NCBI GenBank assembly: GCA_027382625.1 | Contig: JAJKFJ010021954.1 | Coordinates: 31,343-95,342, forward strand | Reading direction: 5' to 3' | DNA from: Tetmemena sp. SeJ-2015 | Lineage: Eukaryota > Ciliophora > Spirotrichea > Sporadotrichida > Oxytrichidae | DNA length: 64,000 nt | Part shown: piece by piece, positions 34,826 through 46,573 of the stretch | Layout: each line of letters starts with the position of its first letter | Numbering within the stretch: position 1 is the stretch's first letter | Made by a program: the position numbers and the translations under genes | The notes under the pieces: model-generated | Told to the model about the DNA's origin: nothing | The model's database searches: none | The model's input: the letters and a program-made list of their open reading frames with translations, nothing else

Positions 34826-37170
34826 ATGAGAAAGTCTCAACCTGCTGCTTCTACCTCAACGACCCTTGCACAAGATTCCACCACCAACAATCAATATAGC
34901 TCCACTGTGAGTCTTCTTGCCACCTTCTTCAACTTTGAGTAATCTTCGCAAAATATCGGCAAGAGGTTCAATTGGTAAGTTAGAGATACAAACAATTATG
35001 GCATCATGGCTTACTTACCATTATTTCAGGTCGAAGAAGAGATACATCTGGAGCTTCGAAGTGGAACTCCCCCCACAAAGCTAGCAATATCTTCAAAGAC
35101 TTCCTCCTTCACCAGCCTTATCTTCTTTACAAAATTGTCATTATATCTCTATCATGTTAATTCAATTACAAGAGTGTTGGAAATAGTCTCTGAAATATCG
35201 CATTTAGTTTGACGACAGCCTCAACTCTGGCAAGAGGACAGTCATCATCAACGAAAAAATTATCTGCTACAAACAAAAAATGTATTCCCATTCAAGTCCT
35301 CTCTCTTAACAATTTATAGAAGCAACTTCGGCTCTGATCCTTAAACTTTGAAATATCTCATCAGCTAATCAGATTAAGTGAAATTATTTTACTGCATCAT
35401 GAGAAGTCCCCTCAATTTGAAGATAGCCAAGGGAAGCAAAAAGAGCGGCGCTTAATTCAAGAACTATGAACTGCTTGTCCTTGACAAAGAATTTTCTCTG
35501 CTCTAGCTAACAGGAGATGGTAAGCGAATCTTAATTATTCAACACCGAATGAAGTAGTAGCAATATTCAACTCTCTCTCCTGGCTATCCATATTATTAAA
35601 ATTGATTTCTATATATGATATCATTTAAATCCATTCAAACCATCTTTTACTACTGAGATAAGAGGAATACCTACTCAGCTGCCTGCTAATGATGAGAAGG
35701 ACGCAAAAATCTAAGAGTCAGAACAAAACAAAATCAAGACCCAATCATTTGAAATATAAAATTACACTTTTTCTAAATCTAATTTAAAGTCGACTTATAA
35801 GTATGATGATACACTTTTAGATAATTAGTTTAATATGAATCAGAATCGAACAGGGAGACTTTTGATTTCAGTTTTCCAAACGCCTCCATGATTTCTGAGG
35901 TGAAGCCTTTGCCTGAGGGAAGCACCTTGAATCAAGACTTGATAGAAAGCACCTTGGATTTTGACTTCAGTACTCTAATTAGCTCTCCTCTTCAAGTTCA
36001 AAGTCAAGCTCAGAGACCTATAGACTAGGATTAAGATTCAACTGGAACTATCTCAAAGCCATCAGGCTCTATGAATTTAATATATATATAAAAGTAGGTT
36101 TTTCATAAAATCAGAGAATTTTGATTTCTTCAGCGATGGTCTGCCTTTTACCTCAAGCTCTTAAAATATTTAGTCAACTATTGTAGTATAGTTATTATCA
36201 TAGTTTAATAAATAGTCTGCTGACTAGAATTACACTTAACCTATCCATAACCTTGATGTGAAAGCAGAGCTTCCACAAAGGCAAGCAACTCTAGAGCCAG
36301 AGAGGGCCTTCGACATCTTGTAAACTCTAGAATAGAGCTAGAGAATGAGCTAGCCTTAGAATTTGAATTTTAAGACATAGGTTGGTGAGAAAGGGGTGAA
36401 TTAATTCTCCTTTGAAGCTTTTCAAGATGAAAAAACCACCTGCTCACAGACAACCTCGTGGGCTCAAACCTCAGAAATCAAGAATGATTTTCAAACTCAA
36501 AGCAGAGATTCGAAAATTTCTGACGAGTTTGAAGAACTCTTTAATTTTGTGACTTCAAATCCTAAGCAAGAGAAGGTTACTTACTAATGACAAATCAACA
36601 AATTTATTTGCCTTTTCTTATAAAAGGTTGTGGACTTGATTGATTTGAATTCTTCCAAGATTACGACTCACTCTGCTGCTCTTTAGGAGAAAGATTTCTC
36701 TTCAATATTTTCTTCCACCTCCAGTATCTCGCAACCTCTTTTATTTTAAGCCTTAGCAAATGACCTTCAACACAAACTTGAATTACAACATCCACTAGTT
36801 TAATCAATTCTCACCTCAGGGAATGGTTTACTAGACTCAACAAACTGGGCTACCTCTTGCTGCTTAGCCCTCTTTTGGATAGATGAAAACTCCGAGCCGC
36901 TTTTCAATAGATACTCAAATAGAGACTTCTTAAGCAGTCAAGGACCTTCAAATGCTTTTACTCATTCCGTTTCTATATTTAATGCAGCACATCCTTAAAG
37001 AGATGAACAATACTGCCCTCAGAAACCAGTCATGCTAGCCCTTCCACCCCAGCAATCAATATAAGAATCAAGAGGAGCATTTTGAAAGAGAAAAGAAGTA
37101 GGTTGAGCTCAAGAAGCAAGTAAATGAGTAACTCAGCAAGTAACTTGGCGAGTTATTCAAATTCGATTGA
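34826..37170 (+). CDS. protein with possible FAIM-like N-terminal beta domain and Gln/Ser-rich tail
   Basis: ATG at 34826 (MRKSQPAASTSTTLAQ). A canonical intron (34975-35029) joins KRFNW to SKKRYIWSFEVELPPHKASN. A later block has FDDSLNSGKRTVIINEKIIC, resembling the FEHGTTSGKRVVYVDGK stretch of FAIM. Another, FKNYELLVLDKEFSLL (about 35455), resembles FAIM's YEYTLEINGKSL. This supports a FAIM-type fold only weakly. Downstream are acidic/Ser/Gln-rich blocks (near 35880, 36130-36590), including VVDLIDLNSSK, a possible clathrin-box-like motif. A coiled C-terminus (KKQVELKKQVNEQLSKQLG) follows, with TGA 37168-37170. AT-rich inserts at about 35120-35190, 35580-35660 and 36080-36120 are probable IESs. 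Confidence 0.5.
34975..35029 (+). other. spliceosomal intron (55 nt)
   Basis: Canonical GTAAGT 5' site and TTATTTCAG 3' site. Splicing joins FN-W-SKKRYIWSF in frame, with the TGG codon split across the junction. Confidence 0.85.
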
Positions 37171-37527
37171 TTGATGCTGGCATTAGAAGCAGCAAATCTT
37201 TTAACTATGAATCCCAATTTCTTAATCATACTCTCTCTATGTATGAGTCTTATAACATTAAACCTAACTAATGAAATTAATTTAGCTCATTGATTGTCAA
37301 TATCCTTCTAACTATTCAGCTCTGGTAAATGATACTAAGCCTTCATTAAGAAGAATAAACAAATATATCTCTTATTGTCTTAAGTTTTTCAATATTCCTC
37401 TCTCTGCTCTTGTCTCTTTTTGTATCCATTTATTCTTATTGTATCCCAAACTCCTCTTTGAATTCCTTCTTAAATGATTCTATGAAGCTTTTTCGCTTCG
37501 AGTTATTTTTATAAAAACATAAACTTC
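37171..37527. other. spacer between convergent genes
   Basis: AT-rich, no convincing frame. It holds the 3' flanks of the FAIM-like gene (+) and the large minus-strand gene ending at 37528. Confidence 0.4.
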
Positions 37528-40500
37528 TCATAATATTTAATTAGACATGAAGGTTTGATTCTTCATTTAGAGGTTAATTGCTTTATCGATAGCACTTTGA
37601 GAGACACTCATTCTTTCGAGCATATATAAAATTGCCTGCTTAGAAGTCAGAGAGCCAGTGTTTATATCCAATTGATAATGATTAATAGAGACAACCACGA
37701 GAAGGATCACAAGGCATTCTAGATCAAAGCAGCACTCTACTTGCTAGTTCTAATTAACTCCCCTTTAAGTAAAAATATTCTCAAACATTTAAAAGTAAGG
37801 GCGGCACTTATATTGCTTTTATAAATTCCTTTCGAGCCTTAATTCAAGGAAATCATTTGGTAAGCCTATTCAAGTGATTGCTTTTAAACAGATTAAGGGT
37901 AAATATCAAAAGCTCTACAAAAGCTTTATACCTCTTTAAGAGTCATCAATTTTCCAGCTTTCATGAACGAATAATGTTTGAAGTAAGGCTCTATACATTT
38001 AGATAGCCGTAACCTTAAACTCTCTAATTCGATATTTTGGGAAGCTTGTAATGCCCAATTAAGTTGCTAAGTTATCTAGTCTAACATCAAATCTTAGTTT
38101 TAATGTTTGAAAGATGAAAGATAGGGTTCTATGAACTTAAATATCATACATCAATAAAAACTGCTGCGCAAATGCATCAAAGGTTTCAAATTTATCCTGA
38201 TAAAATTCTTCGTATATTTCTCTGAACAGCTTAATGAATTAGATTCTCTTAAGTTGTAATCCTTTCCCCTTCTTGAAAATTTATATTACATTTTCCATAT
38301 TCCAAATGTCTTCTTAATCTTTATTTATGTCTCTATCTTTCTCTTCTATTTAATTCAGGTTTTTCAACGAGTTGTGTCTTGATAAGTGGTATTTCTAAAT
38401 TTCTTGGAGAATGTTGCACACTTAACTTAGCATTACATATCTTTCTTGATCCTCTTCATTATGTATTTTTACCTTATTTTGGCTAATTTTAGAGAATAAT
38501 TTTGTGCAAATTTAATCGCCTGTTTATAGCTTTTCAAGATTTTCATGATAGATTTACTAAATCTATATCTTACTTGCACTCCTCTAGGCAGTAGATTAAG
38601 TATGATAGCTGTTGGATATAGTCATATAATTCATTCTTGAATGGTACTTATCCGGAGTCTTTGTTCTAAAAATAAAAGTTAACTTATTCTGCCTCGATTA
38701 TCTGTTGTGTAATATTATGGCTGATCCAAATCCTATGTAAGTTTGTTTGCGTTTTTAATTATGAGCAGTGAAGGTCTGCTTTAAATAGAATTAGATATTT
38801 TAATACGTATATTGATTTGCCTAATCCCTCAGTTATTTTTTCTTTTCTATACTCTGAGTAACCTCTTGAGAGTTCTATTCTCTAAAGAAGTAACCTTGCC
38901 CCATTCTCTATTTACTCTTCATAATACTTATAAATATTGTTTTGCTAATACTCGTTGTCTTGAGGAGTATACTCTATTAATTTAATTTCTGGGAGGTAAA
39001 ATCGTCCAACAATTTAAAGGAGCGTCATTAACTGCCTCACTTTGAATAAGGATTCTCTTTGAGTTTAATTCCTTCCTCTTTTATTATACGTACTATTTTA
39101 ACTATGCAGTTATTTATTGACTATAGCTGAGAACAGAATATAAGCATCCTTCAAAGGGATTAGGAAAGGAAGAATTTCTAAATCTCGCAGTAATTTACTA
39201 AGACACTTTTTGAAATACAAACTTTCGCTTTTATAATCATTATGCTGATGAAGAAACCTTTTCTCGTAATATTTTTACAAAATATACGCACATTATAAAA
39301 TTTAAACAAGTCAAACTTTGGATATAATCTTAAATAACATTAAAATTATTCTATGGAGCAAATACTACATCATTTTTTTTAATTTCTTCACGAATATACT
39401 CGTTGCTTCTTATTTAAAATGATTTATATATCACTTAAAAAATATTTTAAAGATTATTTTGAATTATTATATTTTTGTTGAGAAATATTAGAGGATTTCT
39501 TTTAATTTATGTTTGGAGGTGTTTAAAGAGGTACTAAACTGAGAGTTGTCACTCACAAGATCAGTAAGGTTTAAATTGTAGAAAAGAAGAGTTGACTCCA
39601 GAGGTTTTGAAATATTGCTTCTAATAAGTCTATCAAGATAAGGCATCATTAAATTGCTGAAAATGTTCGATAACAACTCGACGGAGTTATTTTCAAAATC
39701 GAAAGCATAGAACTAAACTATAAACATTCATTAAACGTAAATTATTTCATTGAGTTAAATATTCCTTGATTTACTATGCAATAAGTATAACGAGCTTTTG
39801 GAATTGGTCAGCAGTAAATGAGTGCCAGTGGTTTCCAAAGTTTGAGTTAATTAGGATATCCAGAGTAGCAACTTGCTGAGGCGCAATTATTTAACTGTCT
39901 TGGAGAATCTTGACTGCTATGTTTCTCTTGATCTAAAGTTAGACTTTATCTTCCTGATATTCCGCCTTGCAATAGAAGATTAAATCTATAACCTGCTCGA
40001 TCTCCTCAAAAGATAAAGCTTCAGTTTAGTTCTGTCTTTTAATTATAAAATAGAACTTATATTTTGACTTAGTATTTATCTTTGCTGTGCTAGCTTCACA
40101 TCTTGATCGTATGATAGAGTCTTCTGTCTCATTTATCTGAGTTTCGTAGTCAACTCACTCTCATGATAAATAATTAACAAATATTTTATTGAGCCACCAT
40201 ATCTATGGGGTCTTGTTCATCATAGTGCTCCTCTATGCTGTTTTCAATTGTTTATTACTAATTATACACACAAAATCTATCCCAAATTTGAATTTACTAA
40301 GTCGCTGCCTCAAATTAAATTAAAATTTAATCACTGGAGAAGAAAGTGTTCTTGAGAGTATTTGGTTTAGTATCTTCCAAGGTGAATCTTTTCTTTTTGA
40401 ATAAGTTGTTATTCTATTTGAGATCGTTATTTTCATTTGTCCAAGTTTTCATTTGACTTCTATTAGTTTAAAAACCTGTTTCATCTGACTCTCTTGCACT

Positions 40501-41187
40501 AGTTTTAGCTTAATCTGAGGAGACAAAATTTGAAAATGCCTTGTAGAGGTTTTTACTTTGCTGCTCATGTTCTTTTTCTCTCTCAAAGTTTACAAAGCTC
40601 TCTTATGCTTTTCTGATAAATGACTTTGAATTATAGAAAATCTTTTTTGATATAAAGAAAATATTTGAAGTCCAGTTCTTATCTGTAGCTATGCCTCCTT
40701 GCAAGAATAGTCTGCTTCGTATATCTTAGGATGAATATTAAATGGAATAATCTTTCATTACTAAGATAGTTTAATGAGATCTGGTTGTCATGTGCTGGAG
40801 ATTTAAAAGGTAGAGCATGCATCTAAGCACCTGGACTATTTATGGAAAGTCTGTTCTAAATTAGCTACTGCAACTAATTGTTCAAAGTCTAATTACATTC
40901 TTATAAACACTCTTTACTTTATATATTAAAAATTACTGTTGTAAAGAGAATTACTCTTTGAGGATTAAGGCTGCACGAGCAAACTCTATCTCTTTGAGGG
41001 ATCACACTCTTACAATTTCAAGCTTTCTTAAGTTGATTGGAAAAATTTAGATTGCGAAGTGTATTTCTATTCCATACTAATTTATTGCATTTATTAAAAG
41101 ATTATAGATAAATAATTATTCCATGTTTGCTCTATAAAGATAGTAGTCTTTCCTGGTATCAGCCACAGCTCTGCTTGTTTTAGCCAT
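37528..41187 (-). CDS. large unrecognised helical protein
   Basis: ATG at 41185-41187 starts MAKTSRAVADTRKDYYLYRA, and blocks continue on the minus strand to TGA 37528-37530. Recognisable coding blocks include LLINAINQYGIEIHFAIQI (about 41090), SFVNFEREKEHEQQSKNLYK (about 40590), EEIEQVIDLIFYCKAEYQED (about 39990) and LKNLNQIEEKDRDINKDQED (about 38360). Another is FIKLFREIYEEFYQDKFETF (about 38230), and MTLKEVQSFCRAFDIYP lies near 37900. The protein is largely alpha-helical, with no membrane segment or known motif. The composition would suit a scaffold or HEAT/TPR-like structure, but I do not recognise it. An in-frame TGA interrupts the frame near 41000 (LEIVRV/SLKEIEF). Several IESs are expected, e.g. 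about 39380-39480 and 38880-39380. Confidence 0.5.
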
Positions 41188-41484
41188 TTGCAATTTATTA
41201 AAATCATTTAAATAATTAGCAGTATTAAATTTAAGAGACAAGTTTGCTAATCTGATTTATTAAAATTTATTTAACTTACCACCTCTAACGGAATAGAATT
41301 ACTACTTTTAATTTTGAGCATCTAAATTATTTGAATGCCTTCTATTTACTTTCAAAGAGTAAAACTTATACAAATCAAAAGGAAGTTTGAAGATAATTTT
41401 TGAAAAGAAATTAACGAATAAACTGTCAACTTATAATTTTGGGTCTTTCCTGTTAAATTGGGTTAATAATTTTGTAACTATTCA
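41188..41484. other. AT-rich spacer between two minus-strand genes
   Basis: No protein-like frame. It should contain the 3' flank of the ankyrin/EF-hand gene and the 5' flank of the large gene starting at 41187. Confidence 0.4.
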
Positions 41485-44400
41485 TCAGTTGAGGTGGTTG
41501 CTATTACTTAAATGCTAATTGGCATAGCTTAGCCTCAGCTGATGATTGTTAGATTCTGAAAATTGTGGTCTTATATTTAGAGTTAGCGAGTGTGCTTGAT
41601 TACTTTATGGCTGCAACAGTTTCTAAGCACTACAGTTTTGGGATGGCACGCTGCTGTAGTTGTTATTTACAAAGCTGTTTATAGAATGGCGTTCCCTCTC
41701 TTGAAGAACCAAAGAGAGCACTTTCACGAAGATAGCTTCTGTTAACTTAGAATCCTGATAGTTCTCCCGCAGATATTCAATGAAGCGAGTTCTATGAAAT
41801 TCACGCACATTCAATTTGCTAACGATCAAAAATACTCTTACTCAATTATATTCATTAGATCAGCTAGGACTTTTGTTTCAACAAATTATATCTTAATGAT
41901 TGGCTATAAAGTAATTAATTGTATAAGGCAGTCTGAAGAGACGACCCCTTTTTTCTTTTCATCGAATATCTTGAAGAGCTCCTTAATCTTTTGCAACTAA
42001 CTCTCATCCTATTTGAGCAACTACTGCTTCCATTTTAGAATTATGTGGGCTGGAAAATTGCCTACTACATCCTCTTAGTCTAAGAATCTTTCGTATATCT
42101 TTAATAGTCTTTGTGCTTTTAAAGGCTCCCAGGTTTGATATACTCTATAAAAATGAAGTATAAAAATGAGTTTGTTGCTACTAGGGACTGAACTTGCTTT
42201 GGGTATCTGAAATTCAAATATCTTCTATAATTTAGAAAATTCTAGGGCCTTTGTCTTGGTTTGCTGAAAATTTATTGGTACAGAAGAAAGAGGAATCTGT
42301 CTCCCCACTTCCCTAAGGCGCTACTACTGGCTCAGATTGCTCACTCGATTCAATTGAGTTATTGCTTCCCTTTCGCACAAACATGCTGCCATTTCTATCC
42401 AACTCTTTAATATGAACTCTACCCACTTTCTCTAATAAGTTCTAGTAAAGTTAGTTCAAAGCTTGATTTGAATAAGGAACTCTTAGATTTAAATTAAACT
42501 AATCGCATGTTGCTATAATTGAAGTTGTAGAAGGGAAATAGTTAGATTGAGAAATATCCACTGCATTCTTCTGAGAGAACAGAGAAAGTTAGGCCGAGGA
42601 ATGGGAATGCTTGGGAGTCTGACCAATCTTTTTAGAGAGTTATCTTAAAGGTATGCTTTATTTCTTGAAAAAATTAATTTACATGAACACAAGTAAAAAT
42701 TAATGATTGAAGGTGGATTTTCTAAATATCTAGTCTAATTGATTCTTAGAGTATACTCCATTTTACTCCTGAGCGTATCCAGCTGCCTATGTAGCTGCGG
42801 CTATTTTTTTACTTAAGAAGTCTATGATTTTGAGTGCAGTTTTCTTCCTTGGTATAAGCATTGCTACCTCTTTCGGAGTTAGGCCAACAGTATTTCTCAG
42901 ACTCAAATTCACATTTGGCTGTCGACAGAGATACTCAATAGCTTAAATTGAAAGAATAAATTAACATTTACCCAGCTTTGATGTTTTCATGGAGAACTGC
43001 AAGATGAAGTGCAGTATTTTAGCCCACTGCAGTCCTATGATTGATGTCATATTTTTCGCCTTAAAGAAGGTGCTCCAGATTTTCTATAGTCTATTATGAG
43101 ATGACAGTGACTACGCCCCAAATGTGATTAAAAGCGGAAGCATACTTGCCCTTTTCATCCAAGGTAGTCGGCGTTTGATTCCTGTAGTTTCTCTCATTAA
43201 GCAGCCGATCTGTTTCTGCATCACACTAAACTATGGACTCAACCATTTCATCATTCTCGTTCAACACAGCATAGTGCAAAACGTTCATGAACTTAGAGCA
43301 GGTGCAGTACAAGTTAGCACCTTCGCCTATTAGAATTTTAAATTAAAAGTGAGATTAGGATTAAATTGCAAATTTGGAAAAGCTTGAATTGGTTTCGCTT
43401 CGCACAATAGAGAAGTGGAGAGCATTGGTTATTGTTCTTGAATTCCAGCATAGATGAGAAAGGTTAGAAACAGTATTAGGCTTTTGAGCCTTCCATCTCG
43501 CACATTATATCCCTGACCTTGAAGATACAAATTAGATAGCAGAAAAGTTAGATGTCCCCGATGTCTACTGCCATATGTAAAATTGAGTTGCCCTCTTTCT
43601 TATATCAAAGCATAAATTATTTTTCTTGTTAGATCTTTCGATATTGATTAGAGCTTCTAAAATCCAGCTGAACTAACTCAACTTAATAAATTATTCACTT
43701 ATAGTCTATACTTTGTGCTAATTAGATCTTTGGCAGTCTTTTCTAATCTCTGTTCATAGTTAGGATCCTCAATTAGTTCAAGAGCATTTTTGTAAAGACT
43801 TGAGTTGAAGTCACCCTCAAGCATAAAACTCAAAAACTGATGCTTCTCAAGTTGCACAGCCATGTGAAGCAAATTATTCCCTTGGATATTAGGAAGCGAA
43901 ACAGGGAGCCCTCGCTTTAGCAAGTACTCGAAGTTCTGCTTATCCTCAAATCTCATTTTATATGAGAGCACATATTAAATATGTGGGTTTAAATCTTATA
44001 AAAATATTTGAGAGCACATTATCTTTGTAGATGCCTATTTGAAATCGGAGTAAAAGCGAATCACTCCAAGATGAGAGCTCTTCCTTGTTGAGCTATGCTT
44101 TTTTGGAGAGCCGCCAAGAAGTCTTACTCTTTTATATATCGATAGTATTCTCAGTCTGAATTACCTGATCTCCATTTTTAATCAAATTTTAAAATTTCAT
44201 TTGTGACTGACTCTTAATCCTCTTCAGCCCTACTCTCCTTTATTGCATCTTACTGAGTGGCTTTCTTTTCAATCTTGAGATTGCTCTTAAGTGGCTGAGA
44301 GTTGAGCTTGAATTAACGCTTTCGTTATTACTCATAATCGTCCATCACCATAGACTTATGATGTAGTTTCAAACTACCAGAGAATCTGCTCTCAAAGATC

Positions 44401-46573
44401 CCACTTTATACCTCAACTTTTAATCTAAGTATACTTTTAAACATTTATTGGTTGATCAGATTAAAGATCTCCTGGGTTTAAGCGACATCAATTGGTCTTA
44501 TATAATATAAAAGAAGTAAATATAGGTCTCCTGCTCTGGCTATCTCTGGTTATTGGAATAGCTCCTCTGTCAAAGAGAAGTTTTAGCAAAGGCTGGTGGC
44601 CCTTTTAACAAGCATAGAAGTAAGCATTCTTGCCAAAGTTGTCCACTACGAAATTTTATGAACTTAAAGCATAAAAGTGTTATTTTACGTTAATGAACTT
44701 CTTGATGAGCTTCTTATAAAGGTCACTTCTCTTAATTTGCAGTTCTATGTTGTACTTGCCTCTTTCTTCTGCTACCTAAGATGAGAGACTTGACTTCTTC
44801 CCGCTTTGATTTGTGATGACAGAGCCTGGAGTAACTGAACTGCCAGATCTAGCATAGCCCTGCTTTTTAGATTACTCTCTCTTTAGCATTAGTTTGCTCA
44901 TAGCAGGAGAATAAATATAAGCACATAGGAGAAGCTAAGCCAAAATGTTAAGTTGCTTGTTTCTCAGGGATGGTAAGAGTAAGTTTTTTCGTGTCTGGGT
45001 TATCTACACTTTCTCTCTTTATCTAACCCTTTGAGTTCAAACCAAAAACCAATTCCGGGACTTTCCTAGTTGGCGAGGCGCTAGATTCTCCATCTCCATC
45101 ATCTTTATATAAAACAAGGCAGTCTAAAAATGGCATTGTTATGATATTAACTTAGATCTTTGATGACTGAAAGCACATTGAGATCGAGCATCTTTCTCTT
45201 CTTAGGCAGCAGAGAAGTCATTGGCTATTGAACTTACACTTAAATTATTTCAAGCCCTTGAGTTTTTGGCAATCCTCTACCATTTCCACCGCCAAACGTA
45301 TCTACTTGAATTTATAGACGGAGAAGTAGTAAAAATTTTAAGATAAAATTTAAGACTTAGACATTAAGAACCCTCCTCTCTTGGGCATATCCCCTAGATA
45401 CTCACTCCTGCTGTTGAATTTTTTTAGCCTTATTAAATTAATGCTAAATTGGAAAATAAATGCCCATCCTAGGTATGCTGATTGCTGACATCTAGCTGCA
45501 TATTATAATCCAGCAATAGTTGCAACATGCTCCTGCTTGCTCCGAAAATGCAAGCATAATGAACTACTGTTCTTCCATCCTTATCTATATATAGGGTATC
45601 CGCACCTTATGTAAGTAGGTAGCTCACCATTTCGTAGTTCTGTTGAAATACAGCATAGAAAATTAAAATATTATAATTAATTTAATGATAAATTGCAGTC
45701 CTCTCTGTCTTATCAGTTTAATTCAGTTTTCTACACCTCTCAGCCGCAGTGTAGACTACCCACTACTTCAGATAGCATGGGCATGTCATTCTTGAACACA
45801 GCTTCAAAGATTTGATTATCTCCTTTCGCTGGCACTACTCAGACTAAAGTATTTTTCTTTCTTTAAATATTAGATTAATAAAACTGATCCTTCTTTTAGC
45901 TAGAAGGGTATTTTATCTTAGGGCCATTCGATTAAATGTAATTTATTTTTTTTCTTTAGAGAGCTTGGAAGCCTTAGATTATCTTCTGGAGCCTGAGCTG
46001 CTACCCATGGGTGGAGCAACTAATTTAGACTACCTCCTTTGAGCTGCAGTTTAGGGCAGGAGAGAGGAGCTATTTTATTTCTTGACAACTTCTCTTTTAG
46101 ATGCTCTTCTGTTTCTGTGGCTCTGCTTACCTTACTCTTAATAATGCTTACTTGCTTAATCCTCTTTTAGGGATTAGAAATCAACATATATATCTACTCA
46201 TAAGAATATTAAAGCTTTAATCTAATTTAATTAAAAAACGATTTAAAAATTTCAAATTTTTTTCTATAAATGCTTGAAAGCCCCACCGATGTAGCCTCCT
46301 GTTACTGTTGTCCTTCTCAGGTAATTGAGCTTAGTCTGTACGAGATTTCCGCTGGAATTCATTCTCATCAGGCCATGATAATTGAATCTATATATTTGAA
46401 TAATAACGATTAACTGCTGCAGGCATTTTCTAATCCTCAAAGTTGAGCCTTGATAGATGCTTCGTAGATCCTACATACTCACTCTTTCGTTTTGAACTGG
46501 AGGATATGTTCAAGTTGGAACCCTCTGACACCTTAGATTAAGTTTTCTTCTTCTGTCTATTTTAATCGCTCAT
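41485..46573 (-). CDS. ankyrin-repeat protein with C-terminal EF-hand
   Basis: ATG at 46571-46573 (MSDQNRQKKKTQSKVSEGSN) opens a basic Ser-rich N-terminus. Ankyrin repeats follow: KDGRTVVHYACIFGASRSML (about 45590), KNAYFYACQKGHQPLLKLLF (about 44600), NNLLHMAVQLEKHQFLSFML (about 43860), NSILHMAVDIGDI (about 43590), NTALHLAVLHENIKA (about 43010) and VGLTPKEVAMLI (about 42890). One frame then runs on without TGA through a Ser/Asn-rich linker to an EF-hand-like loop (FKIFDEKKKGVVSSDCL, about 41970). The C-terminus ends at TGA 41485-41487. Ankyrin repeats bind partner proteins. The EF-hand suggests calcium control, although the loop DEKKKG lacks a perfect ligand set. Gaps between repeats (e.g. 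43975-44160, 45300-45450) are AT-rich, probable IESs. Confidence 0.65.
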
